Part shown: positions 34,908 through 43,729 of the stretch, in pieces
Layout: every line of letters begins with the position of its first letter
Numbering within the stretch: position 1 is the first letter of the stretch
Assembly: GCA_035714085.1 (NCBI GenBank)
Contig: DASTMP010000241.1
Coordinates: 1 to 64,000, forward strand
Length of the DNA: 64,000 bases
Reading direction: 5' to 3'
Source: JAJVID01 sp035714085
GTDB taxonomy: Bacteria; Acidobacteriota; Blastocatellia; RBC074
Made by a program: the position numbers and the translations under genes
The notes under the pieces: model-generated
Seen by the model: only the letters and a program-made list of their open reading frames with translations
Told to the model about the DNA's origin: nothing
Database searches by the model: none

Positions 34908-36428
34908 ATGTCCTCAATCACACCTGCAACCTACGAAGAATTTCTGGCGATGGCCGGGCGTGGGACGGTCGTGCCGCTGGTCAAGACGGTGATGGCCGAT
35001 CTGCTGACGCCCGTCTCGGCCTACCTGCGCATCGAGCGCCAATCTCCGCATGCCTTCCTGCTCGAATCGATAGAGGGCGGCGAGAAGATCGCGCGGTATT
35101 CGTTCCTCGGCTGTGCGCCGCACACCATAGTTCGGGCGCGCAACGTCGCCGGCGGTTTTTGCGATCAGGCCGAGATCACAATCGAACGCGCCGGCGCCGC
35201 GAGCGAGAAGATCGCCGCCCCGATGCTGGACGTAATGCGCGATCTGATGCGCGAACACAAGCCGGTCAACACGCCGGGTCTGCCTCCGTTCACCGGCGGC
35301 GCGGTCGGATATTTCGGCTACGACGCCGTGCGCTGGTTCGAGAGGCTCCCCTCCCAGGCCAAGGACGATCTGGATATGGATACGGCGGTGGTCATGTTCT
35401 TCTCCAGCCTGCTCGCCTTCGATCACGTCAAAAACCAGATTCAGATCATCGCCAACGTTTTCACCGGGGGCGAAAAGGACGGTGAGAGGCTGCGCGAAAA
35501 ATACATCGCCGCCTGCGGCGAGATCGCCCGATTGGAGGCTTCGCTGGCGGCCCCCATCGAACCGCCGCCTCCGGCCCGGCGCGCGGAGCCTCTGCAGATC
35601 GCCTCGAACATGAGCAAAGAGTATTACCTCAATTCGGTCGAGCGGATCAAAGAGTACATCCGCGCCGGCGACGCCTTTCAGGTCGTCTTCGCGCAGCGGT
35701 TCGAGACCGAAATTACCTCCAGTCCGTTTCAAATTTACCGTGCGCTGCGAGTGGTCAACCCGTCGCCGTATATGTTTTTTCTCAAGCTGGGCGATGACGA
35801 AACGCTGCTCGGCGCTTCGCCCGAGATGCTGGTGCGGTGCGCGGGGCGGCGGCTGGAGTACCGCCCGATCGCGGGAACCTACAGGCGCGGAGTGGATGAG
35901 GCCGAGGACGAAGCTCTGGCCCGGGCGCTGCTCCAGGACGAGAAGGAGCGCGCCGAGCACGTGATGCTCGTAGATCTGGGGCGCAACGACCTGGGCCGCG
36001 TGGCCGAATACGGCTCGGTCGAAGTCGCCGACATGATGTTTGTCGAGCGCTTCTCGCACGTCATGCATTTGACTTCGTCGCTGAAGGCTCGGCTTCGCGA
36101 AGGGTTGGATTGTTTCGACGCCCTCGCCGCCACATTCCCGGCTGGCACGCTCTCGGGCGCGCCGAAAGTCCGCGCGATGGAAATCATTGACGAATTGGAG
36201 CCGACGCGCCGCGGGGCTTACGCCGGTTCGGTGATGTATTTCGATTATTCGGGCAACCTAGATTCTTGCATCGTGCTGCGGACGATGTACTCGAAGGGCC
36301 GCAAGGCTTACGTGCAGGCCGGCGGCGGCATCGTCGCTGATTCCGCGCCCGAAACCGAGTTCATGGAGACTGTCAACAAATCACGCGCTTTGATTCGCGC
36401 CATTGAAATCGCGGAGAAAGAACTATGA
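34908..36428 (+). CDS. trpE: Anthranilate synthase component I
   Basis: 506 residues, full length. With TrpG it converts chorismate and glutamine to anthranilate. The N-terminal LLESIEGGEKIARYSFLG carries the tryptophan feedback-site LLES motif. The chorismate-binding core has ASPEMLVR, PIAGTYRRG, LVDLGRNDLGRV, FPAGTLSGAPKVRAM and AGGGIVADS. First gene of the trp set. Its stop overlaps the next start (ATGA, 36425-36428). No leader peptide with Trp codons or TRAP-type repeats is visible upstream; a repeat array occupies that place. Confidence 0.95.
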   Translation: MSSITPATYEEFLAMAGRGTVVPLVKTVMADLLTPVSAYLRIERQSPHAFLLESIEGGEKIARYSFLGCAPHTIVRARNVAGGFCDQAEITIERAGAASEKIAAPMLDVMRDLMREHKPVNTPGLPPFTGGAVGYFGYDAVRWFERLPSQAKDDLDMDTAVVMFFSSLLAFDHVKNQIQIIANVFTGGEKDGERLREKYIAACGEIARLEASLAAPIEPPPPARRAEPLQIASNMSKEYYLNSVERIKEYIRAGDAFQVVFAQRFETEITSSPFQIYRALRVVNPSPYMFFLKLGDDETLLGASPEMLVRCAGRRLEYRPIAGTYRRGVDEAEDEALARALLQDEKERAEHVMLVDLGRNDLGRVAEYGSVEVADMMFVERFSHVMHLTSSLKARLREGLDCFDALAATFPAGTLSGAPKVRAMEIIDELEPTRRGAYAGSVMYFDYSGNLDSCIVLRTMYSKGRKAYVQAGGGIVADSAPETEFMETVNKSRALIRAIEIAEKEL

Positions 36429-37603
36429 GATTGCGGATTGCGGATTGCGGATTGCGGATTTTCTTAAATCTCAGGTTTCAGATTCCGATACTGCTCTGTT
36501 TGCTCTCTGTCGCCGGCTTCGCTCAACCGCCGCGCAAGAAGAATGCGCCTCCGCCCGGGGCCGAGCCTCCGCCGGTCTCGGTCGAAGAGGCCGCGAATCT
36601 CGAAGCCGTGATCACCACCGACCTCGGAGTGATCCGCTTCGAGTTCTTTCCGGACAAGGCCCCGAAGCACGTCCAGGCGTTCATCAAGAACGCCCGCGCC
36701 GGCTTCTACGACGGCTCGGCGTTCCACCGCGCGATCCGTCTGGGCCTCATTCAGGGCGGCGACCCGCTGCTGAAAGACCCGAAGACGCCCCGCGCCCGGT
36801 GGGGCAGCGGAGCGCTCAGCCAACTGCCCGATGAATTCAGCGACGTTAAACACCTAACGGGAACGGTCTCCACTGTCCGAATACCGGGCAAGGCCAACAG
36901 CGACGGCGCTCAATTCTTCATCTGCGCGTCGGCTCAGTCCCAAAACGACGGCCAGTACTCGGCCTTCGGCCAGGTCACCGAAGGCATCGAAGTCGTCGAT
37001 AAAATTTCGATGGCCGAGGCGGACGCCGAACAGAAGCTCAACACGCCGGTCAAGATCATCAGCGTCAAGATCGAACCGAAGCGCGAAGAGCCTTACAAAA
37101 ACGCCGGCATCGACGAGATGCGTAAAGAAGTCATCTTGCATACGTCGCTTGGCGACATCGTCGTCGCGCTCGAACCCGATTTGGCGCCGGAGCACGTCCG
37201 CAACTTTTTGAAGCTCACGCAGACTGGCTGGTACGACCACACGATCTTTCATCGCGTCGTGCCCGGCTTCGTCGTCCAGGGAGGGCTCGGCCAGGCGCGC
37301 GCCGGGAATCAGACTCATTACGCCGACAAATGGATTCGCCCGCTCAAGGGCGAATTCAGCGCTACGCACAAACACGTCCGCGGCGTACTCTCGATGGCGC
37401 GAACCGACGACCCCAACTCCGCGTTGACCTCGTTTTTCATCGTGCTTGCTCCCGCGCCCAACCTGGACGGAAAATATACGATCTTCGGCAAAGTCGTTGA
37501 CGGCTTCGATACGCTGGAGAGGATGGAAAAAGTCCAGCGCGGCCCGGACGGCCAGACGCCGGTGGAAAAGATCGAATTGATAGAAGCTGATATCAAACCA
37601 TAA
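36425..37603 (+). CDS. Secreted two-domain cyclophilin-type peptidyl-prolyl isomerase
   Basis: 392 residues. After a repeat-encoded N-terminus (MRLRIADCGLRIF, from ATTGCGG heptamers) comes a hydrophobic signal (PILLCLLSVAGFAQ). Two cyclophilin domains follow: about 55-210 (FFPDKAPKHVQAFIKN, AFHRAIRLGLIQGGD, SDGAQFFICAS) and about 235-390 (LEPDLAPEHVRNFLKL, IFHRVVPGFVVQGG, LTSFFIVLAP). They speed proline isomerisation during periplasmic folding. The catalytic Arg of FHR is present in both. Coupled to trpE by ATGA although unrelated to tryptophan synthesis. Confidence 0.9.
   Translation: MRLRIADCGLRIFLNLRFQIPILLCLLSVAGFAQPPRKKNAPPPGAEPPPVSVEEAANLEAVITTDLGVIRFEFFPDKAPKHVQAFIKNARAGFYDGSAFHRAIRLGLIQGGDPLLKDPKTPRARWGSGALSQLPDEFSDVKHLTGTVSTVRIPGKANSDGAQFFICASAQSQNDGQYSAFGQVTEGIEVVDKISMAEADAEQKLNTPVKIISVKIEPKREEPYKNAGIDEMRKEVILHTSLGDIVVALEPDLAPEHVRNFLKLTQTGWYDHTIFHRVVPGFVVQGGLGQARAGNQTHYADKWIRPLKGEFSATHKHVRGVLSMARTDDPNSALTSFFIVLAPAPNLDGKYTIFGKVVDGFDTLERMEKVQRGPDGQTPVEKIELIEADIKP
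36429..36461 (+). repeat. ATTGCGG heptamer array in the cyclophilin start
   Basis: Four tandem ATTGCGG heptamers directly after the ATG of the cyclophilin gene; they encode its first residues before the signal peptide core. Confidence 0.85.
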
Positions 37604-37648
37604 GAACGATTTGGCCATAAAAGTGATTTGGCCATAAAGGTGATTTAA

Positions 37649-38509
37649 ATGAAGTCGAAGCTGTCGCTCTTGCTATGTTTCGTTTTGATCTGTCTCTTGC
37701 CCGCCCGCGCTCAGGATGCTGAAGGGGCGTCTAAGCTGCGAATCTCCACTCCCGAGGAGATTCGATCGGAGTTCGACTCGGTCCCATGCAAAAACGGCGA
37801 TCGTCAGAAGACGGTCAAAGCCCTTTTTGAAAAGATGGGCGCGAAGACGGAAGAGATCGCGGTCGAAAAGGTCAGAGGGGTCGAGAACGTAATCATCCGC
37901 AAAGCGGCCGCCAAAGACTCGCCGGAAAAGATCGTCATCGGCGCGCATTACGATAAGGTTCCTGACGGTTGTGGCGCGATTGACAACTGGACGGGCGTCG
38001 TCGCGCTGGCTCACATCTACCGAGCGGTCAAAGACCTGCCGCTCAAAAAGAACGTCGTCTTCGTGGCATTCGGCAAAGAAGAGGAGGGGCTGGTCGGCTC
38101 GTCCGCGATGGCCGGCGAAATCAAGAAAGAGCAGGCGGCGGAATACTGCGCTATGATCAATATTGACAGCCTCGGGATCGGTATTCCGCAGACGCTCGAC
38201 AACGTTTCCAGCAAGAAGCTGATTGATTTCACGATCGCTTTGGCTAAGGAGATGAATGTTCCCTTCGCCCATGCGCGGATTGACGGCGCCAGCTCCGACT
38301 CGGCCTCGTTCATCGGCAAGAAGATTCCGGCGGTGACGATCCACGCGCTCAACAGCGATTGGCGGAAGATATTGCACAGCAATAACGATCAGCCGGCGAA
38401 GGTCAATCACGAGAGCGTCTATGTCGGCTACCGTGTGGCCCTGGCCCTGCTGGTTCGCATTGACGCCGCCGATTGCCAGGCGTTTAGGGAAGATAAAGAG
38501 AAGAAATGA
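37649..38509 (+). CDS. Secreted M28-family metallopeptidase
   Basis: 286 residues. A signal peptide ends near LPARAQD. Two-zinc ligands are all present: His in GAHYDKV, Asp in AIDNWTG, Glu pair in FGKEEEGLVGS, Asp in NIDSLG, and His in ILHSNND. M28 enzymes are aminopeptidases acting outside the cytoplasm. An AGGTGA ribosome site precedes the ATG; the gap from the cyclophilin gene has a 16-bp direct repeat (GTGATTTGGCCATAAA). Its stop overlaps the trpG start (ATGA). Confidence 0.9.
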   Translation: MKSKLSLLLCFVLICLLPARAQDAEGASKLRISTPEEIRSEFDSVPCKNGDRQKTVKALFEKMGAKTEEIAVEKVRGVENVIIRKAAAKDSPEKIVIGAHYDKVPDGCGAIDNWTGVVALAHIYRAVKDLPLKKNVVFVAFGKEEEGLVGSSAMAGEIKKEQAAEYCAMINIDSLGIGIPQTLDNVSSKKLIDFTIALAKEMNVPFAHARIDGASSDSASFIGKKIPAVTIHALNSDWRKILHSNNDQPAKVNHESVYVGYRVALALLVRIDAADCQAFREDKEKK

Positions 38510-39087
38510 TTCTGGTCATAGACAACTACGACTCATTCACCTACAACCTCGTTCAGTATCTGGGCGAGCTGGGCGTCGATCTGCCGGTCGCGCGCGCGAT
38601 CGAGGTCGCCCGCAACGACCGGATCACGATTGAGGAGATCGAAAAGCTCTCGCCCGAACGCATTGTGCTTTCGCCGGGCCCCTGCACACCCGACGACGCG
38701 GGGATCACGCTCGATGTGATTCGCCATTTCGCCGGCAAAGTTCCGCTGCTTGGCGTTTGTCTGGGCCATCAGGCGATGGGCCAGGCGTTCGGCGGCCGCG
38801 TAGTTCGCGCCCCCTATCTGATGCACGGCAAGACCAGCCAGATACTCCACGACGGTCGCACGGTCTTTGATGGCGTCGAGAATCCTTTCACCGCCACTCG
38901 CTATCACTCGCTTATCGTCGATCGCTCCAGCGTACCGCCGATGTTGGAGGTCTCCGCCACGACGTCGGACGGATTGGTGATGGGACTGCGGCATCGTGAA
39001 TTCATCTGTGAAGGCGTTCAGTTTCACCCCGAATCGATAATGACTGTGGCGGGCAAGCGATTGCTCGGTAATTTTCTGAAACTGTAA
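38506..39087 (+). CDS. trpG: Anthranilate synthase component II (glutamine amidotransferase)
   Basis: 193 residues. It releases ammonia from glutamine for TrpE. The class I triad is complete: C85 in GVCLGHQ, and His/Glu in FHPES near the end; LSPGPCTPDDAG and RYHSLIV are typical of TrpG/PabA. It could also serve PabB in folate synthesis, as in Bacillus. Start coupled to the M28 peptidase gene by ATGA (38506-38509). Confidence 0.95.
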   Translation: MILVIDNYDSFTYNLVQYLGELGVDLPVARAIEVARNDRITIEEIEKLSPERIVLSPGPCTPDDAGITLDVIRHFAGKVPLLGVCLGHQAMGQAFGGRVVRAPYLMHGKTSQILHDGRTVFDGVENPFTATRYHSLIVDRSSVPPMLEVSATTSDGLVMGLRHREFICEGVQFHPESIMTVAGKRLLGNFLKL

Positions 39088-39478
39088 GTCTGGGGGCGCG
39101 CTACATTGAGTTATTTATAGGTCTTTGCGCCGGCGGCGCTACGGATTTCAACTCGTGAATAATTCGATGGAGCGCGCTCCCAGGAGATACCGCCCGCAAA
39201 CTCCTCCAGCGCCGGAGGCGCGAGGGATAATAGCCGGTGGTGGAGCGAAGCGTAACCACCGGAAACGCCACAACAGAGTCACGCGCCCTGAAAGGGCGCC
39301 GGAGCGGGATTAGTCCTGTTGTGAATTCTAGTCCGGCGTCCCTACCGGGACGCGAATAATCTTCTTCGACCAGTCCCGGTGGTTGCGCTTCGCTCCACCA
39401 CCGGCTAATTTCTGTCGCCCCTCCGGGGCGCGAAATAGCTTCGTCGAGTTTGCCAGCGGTATCCCAGGAGAGAGGCGT
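39088..39478. other. Palindrome-rich gap between trpG and trpD
   Basis: 391 bp without a gene. It contains a 32-bp inverted repeat (39231-39262 with 39376-39407, CCGGTGGTGGAGCG type, one or two mismatches) and, inside and around it, small hairpins: GCGCCGGAGGCGC, GCGCCCTGAAAGGGCGC, GCGTCCCTACCGGGACGC and CGCCCCTCCGGGGCG. These are dispersed REP-like elements. AGGAGAG before the trpD ATG is the only ribosome site. Confidence 0.65.
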
Positions 39479-40504
39479 ATGCTCCCCGAATTGCTCAACA
39501 AATTGATCGCGCGGCAAGACCTGGCTCAAGCGGAAGCCGCCCTCCTGCTCGAAGCGATTTTGGCCGATGACGCGACAGACTCGCGCATCGCCGCCGCTTT
39601 GACCGCTCTGGCGAGCAAGGGCGAGACGGAGGAGGAATTGGCAGGATTCGCTCAGACGATGCGCGCGCGCTGCTTGCGGATCGAGTCGAAGCATTCGCGC
39701 TTCGTTGACACCTGCGGCACGGGCGGGAGTTTTGCGAAGACGTTCAACGTCTCGACCGCCGCCGCTTTCGTGGTCGCGGCCGTGGGCGTGCCCGTGGCCA
39801 AACACGGCAACGTCGGCGTGACGACCAGGGCCGGAAGCGCCGATGCGCTAAGCGCGCTAGGCGTCAAAGTCGACCTGGCGCCGGATCGCGTCAACGAAAT
39901 CTTCGACGAGATCGGCGTCTGTTTTATGCTCGCGCCGCTGCACCACGCCTCGACGAAGCGCGTGGCGATGGTGCGCCGCGACCTGGGCGTGCGGACGATT
40001 TTCAATCTGCTCGGCCCGCTGACCAACCCGGCAGGCGCGCCGTTCCAGGTCGCCGGCGTCTCGTCCGAAGCCGCCTGCGAAAAGGTCGCTCGCGCGCTGG
40101 CGCGTTTGGGAACCCGGCGGGCGTGGGTCGTACGCGGCGAAGACGGATTGGATGAGGTCACGCTGGCCGGCAAAACGATCGTTTACTCCGCCTCGTCCGA
40201 AGGCCCCAAGGTTATAGAGCGCTTCGAGGTCACGCCCGAAGATTTCGGGCTGCGGCGCGCATCGATTGACCACCTGCGCGGAGGTTCTGCGGAAGAGAAC
40301 GCCGCGATCATCCTCGACGTGCTCGAAGGCCGCCGCAAAGACGAGGCGCGCGACCTGGTTCTGATCAACGCTTCGGCGTCGTTGTTTGTCGCGGGCGCGG
40401 CGAACAGTCTCGACGGCGCGGTCGAAATGGCCGCGCGTTCGATTGAAAATGGCGACGCGCTGGCGAAGTTGCATGCGTTGCGGCGGATCAGCCAGTCGGA
40501 GTAG
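39479..40504 (+). CDS. trpD: Anthranilate phosphoribosyltransferase
   Basis: 341 residues from the ATG at 39479 (AGGAGAG upstream). It joins anthranilate to PRPP. PRPP-binding DTCGTGGS, NVSTAAAFV, AKHGNVGVTTRAGSAD, and later IFNLLGPLTNPAGAPFQV and GEDGLDEVTLAG are all canonical. Followed after 3 bp by the ADP-ribosylglycohydrolase gene. Confidence 0.95.
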   Translation: MLPELLNKLIARQDLAQAEAALLLEAILADDATDSRIAAALTALASKGETEEELAGFAQTMRARCLRIESKHSRFVDTCGTGGSFAKTFNVSTAAAFVVAAVGVPVAKHGNVGVTTRAGSADALSALGVKVDLAPDRVNEIFDEIGVCFMLAPLHHASTKRVAMVRRDLGVRTIFNLLGPLTNPAGAPFQVAGVSSEAACEKVARALARLGTRRAWVVRGEDGLDEVTLAGKTIVYSASSEGPKVIERFEVTPEDFGLRRASIDHLRGGSAEENAAIILDVLEGRRKDEARDLVLINASASLFVAGAANSLDGAVEMAARSIENGDALAKLHALRRISQSE

Positions 40505-40507
40505 TTT

Positions 40508-41401
40508 GTGCGCGACCAGATTCTAGGTTGCATTCTCGGCGGCGCTATTGGCGACGCTCTCGGGTTCTCGCAAGAAGGGAAGCGGCTTCCGATTGAAATT
40601 TCGGACGGCGACGAATGGCGGCTGTCGGACGACACTCAGTTGACGCTCGCGACCTGCGAGGCGATCACGAGTCGCAACGGTTCGGTCGATCCGGCGGCTA
40701 TTGCGGAGCGTTTCGCCCAGTGGCATCGCGCCTCGCGCGTTACCGGAATGGGCGCAAGCACATTCAAGGCATTGAGCGAACTTGTCGCCGGCGGCCACTG
40801 GGCATTGGTCGGGAGGAGAGGCGAACGGGCCGCAGGCAATGGAGCGGCGATGCGCGCCGCCCCGCTCGCGTTTTGTCTCGACCCGAATGACGAGGAGCCG
40901 AGACAGACGATTCGCGACATCTGCCGGATAACGCATCATCACGAAGAGGCTTACGCCGGCGCCCTTGCTGTCGTGGTGGCGGTGCGGGCGGCGGCCACTG
41001 GCCTGTGGGACGGTTCGAGCGATTTGCTTCGACTGGTCGTTGAAGCTCTGCCGGACACGCAAACGCGTGACCGACTTGTCGCCCTGACTGAGATTGAAGA
41101 AGAAACCCCTCTGCTCGAAATTGCGCGCCGGTTCGGTTGTTCCGGGTACGTCGCCGAATCGGTACCTCTGGCTTTGTGCGGCGCGAGCCGCATCCGAAGC
41201 CTCGATTTCAAAACTGTTTTGGTAGAATTGATCGCTTGCGGCGGCGACACGGACACTAACGCGTCAATAGCCGGACAGGTCACAGGCGCGTTGATCGGGC
41301 GCAGACGGCTCCCCGAAGGGATGATCGCCAGGACGCCCGATTGTAACGCAGTCGAAGCGATCGCAAGCGCATTTGCAGAAAGTATGAATTTTTATGAGTG
41401 A
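40508..41401 (+). CDS. ADP-ribosylglycohydrolase family protein
   Basis: 297 residues from GTG 40508 (CGGAG upstream). The family (DraG/ARH type) removes ADP-ribose from modified proteins or hydrolyses related ADP-ribosyl compounds using two Mg ions. Ligand motifs are present: SDDTQLTLA (D41-D42-T43) and CGGDTDTNASIAG near the C-terminus, with GNGAAMRAAPLA between. The target is unknown. Its end overlaps the trpC start by 8 nt, so it is translated as part of the trp operon. Confidence 0.88.
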   Translation: MRDQILGCILGGAIGDALGFSQEGKRLPIEISDGDEWRLSDDTQLTLATCEAITSRNGSVDPAAIAERFAQWHRASRVTGMGASTFKALSELVAGGHWALVGRRGERAAGNGAAMRAAPLAFCLDPNDEEPRQTIRDICRITHHHEEAYAGALAVVVAVRAAATGLWDGSSDLLRLVVEALPDTQTRDRLVALTEIEEETPLLEIARRFGCSGYVAESVPLALCGASRIRSLDFKTVLVELIACGGDTDTNASIAGQVTGALIGRRRLPEGMIARTPDCNAVEAIASAFAESMNFYE

Positions 41402-42170
41402 CATTCTAGAACAAATCGTCGCGCGCAAGCGCGTGCGGCTCGAAGAGGCGAAGCAAAGATTCCCGTTGGATCAGTTGCTCTCCGAATTGCCGACCGTCAT
41501 CGGCGGCGGCAGGTTCGTCTCCGCGCTGCGCCAGGACGCCATCAACATCATCGCCGAAATCAAACGCCGCTCGCCGTCGGCCGGCGTCATCCGCGAGAAC
41601 TTCGACCCCGTCAGGATCGCTCTCAATTACACGGCCAACGGCGCTGCGGCGATCTCGTGTCTGACCGAAGAGGATTTCTTCGGCGGCTCGCTCGACTACC
41701 TGCGCCAGGCGCGTGACGTCGCGCCGCTGCCGCTGCTGCGGAAAGACTTCACCATCGACGAGTACCAGATTTACGAAGCCGCGCATGCCGGCGCCGACGC
41801 GATTCTGCTGATCGCCGCGATCCTGGACGGCCCTCGACTCAACGATCTGCTGAAGGTCGCTTACAGTCTGGGCCTCGACGCGATGGTCGAAATCCACGAC
41901 CGCGAGGATCTGGAGAAGGCGCTCTGTTACGACGTGCGCATGCTCGGCGTCAATAACCGCAGCCTGCGCACGCTTGAAACGACCCTTCAGACTTCGTTCC
42001 TTCTCGCGTCCGATCTGCCCAAGGAGATCACGCTCGTGAGCGAAAGCGGCATCCGTACGCGCGAAGACATCGAGCAGTTGCGCGCCGCCGGATTCCACGC
42101 CTTCCTGATCGGCGAGGAGTTGATGAAAGCGGAGGATGAAGGGAAGGCGCTGAAGGAGTTGCTCGCATAA
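41394..42170 (+). CDS. trpC: Indole-3-glycerol-phosphate synthase
   Basis: 258 residues, a monofunctional barrel. It closes the indole ring from CdRP. Catalytic segments: AEIKRRSPSAG, SCLTEEDFFGG, PLLRKDFTIDEYQIYEAA, LLIAAIL, MVEIHDREDL, LGVNNRSLRTL and LVSESGI. All key Lys/Glu/Asn/Ser positions are filled. The start overlaps the ADP-ribosylglycohydrolase gene. Confidence 0.95.
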   Translation: MSDILEQIVARKRVRLEEAKQRFPLDQLLSELPTVIGGGRFVSALRQDAINIIAEIKRRSPSAGVIRENFDPVRIALNYTANGAAAISCLTEEDFFGGSLDYLRQARDVAPLPLLRKDFTIDEYQIYEAAHAGADAILLIAAILDGPRLNDLLKVAYSLGLDAMVEIHDREDLEKALCYDVRMLGVNNRSLRTLETTLQTSFLLASDLPKEITLVSESGIRTREDIEQLRAAGFHAFLIGEELMKAEDEGKALKELLA

Positions 42171-42205
42171 CCCCGGAAAACATACCCTGAGTTGGGAAGA
42201 ATGCC

Positions 42206-43066
42206 ATGTTACATCGTGTCGCTGCATACGCTCTCGAAACATGCCTGATCGTTTTCTGCGGTTTTATGATTGCCTTCGGGCAGTCCGCCCAACCCAACAA
42301 CGTCGCAAAAGAGGCTATTGACAAGGCGCAGGCCGCATATCTGAAGAAGGATTATGCTCTGGCGAGACGGGAATTGGAGAGCGCGCTGGCGATCAGGATG
42401 GATTTGGCGGAAGCGCATCTGCTGCTTGGAATGGTAGCGTGGCAGGAAGGCAAGGTTGACGATGCGATCAGATCATTGCAAGAGGCGGTTAAATATCAGC
42501 CCAATTATCCTGACGCCCATTATGTGATGGGAAAGCTCTACTTCGAGATGAGAAACTGGAAGCGCGCCGAGGAAGAGGCGAATCTGGCGTTAGGTCAGGG
42601 CTCGAAATTGGCCAACCTCCATGTTTTGCTTGGAGACATAGCCCTCGCGCGGTCACAATTTGAGCAGGCGGTGAAATTCCTAGAACAGGCGTTGGCGCAA
42701 CCGTCTCTGAACAGCGATGTCGCAAACGAAACCCGGATGAAAATCGAGGCGGTGAAAAATTTTGTCGAATTTCAGGCGAACATGGGAAATAAGAATTTTC
42801 AGTTCCCCAAACATACCGCAAAAGCTCAGATACCGAAACCGGTTCCGTTTCGAGATGTGACGGTTAGATTGGCGGGCATCCTCAATAATCAAGGGCGGTT
42901 TACGTCTCTTCTTGTTCTCGGGTCTTCGGATCGGCAGATGACGGAAAAATATTTGCAGTTTGCGGCTCAGAACCAATATACGCCTGCGACGAAGAACGGC
43001 GCGCCAGTGCCGATATGGTTCACAGTCGTGTATCAGACTTCAACTCGTATTGATGTGATTCGATAG
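42206..43066 (+). CDS. TPR protein with C-terminal TonB-like domain
   Basis: 286 residues. An N-terminal signal or anchor (about 5-27, ending AFGQSAQ) is followed by three to four TPRs (AYLKKDYALARRELESALAI, AEAHLLLGMVAWQEGKVDDA, PDAHYVMGKLYFEMRNWKRA) to about residue 185. The last about 75 residues (VTVRLAGILNNQGRFTSLLV, MTEKYLQFAAQNQYTPAT, VPIWFTVVYQ) match the TonB_C fold. It probably links envelope proteins across the periplasm. It lies between trpC and trpF with short gaps. Confidence 0.8.
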   Translation: MLHRVAAYALETCLIVFCGFMIAFGQSAQPNNVAKEAIDKAQAAYLKKDYALARRELESALAIRMDLAEAHLLLGMVAWQEGKVDDAIRSLQEAVKYQPNYPDAHYVMGKLYFEMRNWKRAEEEANLALGQGSKLANLHVLLGDIALARSQFEQAVKFLEQALAQPSLNSDVANETRMKIEAVKNFVEFQANMGNKNFQFPKHTAKAQIPKPVPFRDVTVRLAGILNNQGRFTSLLVLGSSDRQMTEKYLQFAAQNQYTPATKNGAPVPIWFTVVYQTSTRIDVIR

Positions 43067-43099
43067 TGGGCGCGAGGACGTAGGAGCGCGAAGGATCGA

Positions 43100-43729
43100 A
43101 TGGCGGTCAAGCTTAAAGTCTGCGGCGTCACCTCGCTCGAAGACGCTTGCGCGGCGGTTGATTGCGGCGCCGAATACCTGGGCTTCAACTTCTACCCGAA
43201 GAGCCCCCGCTACATCGCGCCGCCAGCGGCGCGAGCCGTCATCGAACGGTTGCCGGACGACATTATCAGCGTCGGAGTCTTTGTAAATGAACCTCGACCC
43301 GAAGACGTTGACGAGATTTTGCGCGCCAGCGGGGCGCGGATGGCCCAACTGCACGGCGACGAATCGCCTGATTATTGCGCCAGCGTTGGAGCGGATCGCG
43401 TGATTAAAGCCTTGCGCATTAGCGAGAATTTCGACGCGCGACGCGTCCTGGATTATCCGGCGTCGGCGATCCTGCTCGACGCTTACGACGCGAAGCTTTA
43501 TGGCGGCACAGGCCGGACGGCCAATTGGACGATTGCGCGCGAAGCGGCGAGGTTGACCAGGGTTTTTCTGGCCGGCGGGCTGTCGCCAGAAAACATCGTT
43601 GAAGCGATTCGCGCGGTCGAACCGTTCGCGGTCGATGTCAACAGCGGAGTCGAAAGCGCGCCGGGGCGTAAAGACGCGACTAAATTGCAAACACTGCGCA
43701 ATAGAATGAAAGGGGAATGTGGGCAATGA
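43100..43729 (+). CDS. trpF: Phosphoribosylanthranilate isomerase
   Basis: 209 residues. It performs the Amadori rearrangement before TrpC. Catalytic C8 (KVCGVTS) and D127 (LLDAYD), with LGFNFYPKSPRYI, VGVFVN, QLHGDES, GGTGRTANW, LAGGLSPENI and VDVNSGVE. AAGGA precedes the ATG. Its stop overlaps the next gene's ATG (ATGA, 43726-43729). Confidence 0.94.
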   Translation: MAVKLKVCGVTSLEDACAAVDCGAEYLGFNFYPKSPRYIAPPAARAVIERLPDDIISVGVFVNEPRPEDVDEILRASGARMAQLHGDESPDYCASVGADRVIKALRISENFDARRVLDYPASAILLDAYDAKLYGGTGRTANWTIAREAARLTRVFLAGGLSPENIVEAIRAVEPFAVDVNSGVESAPGRKDATKLQTLRNRMKGECGQ

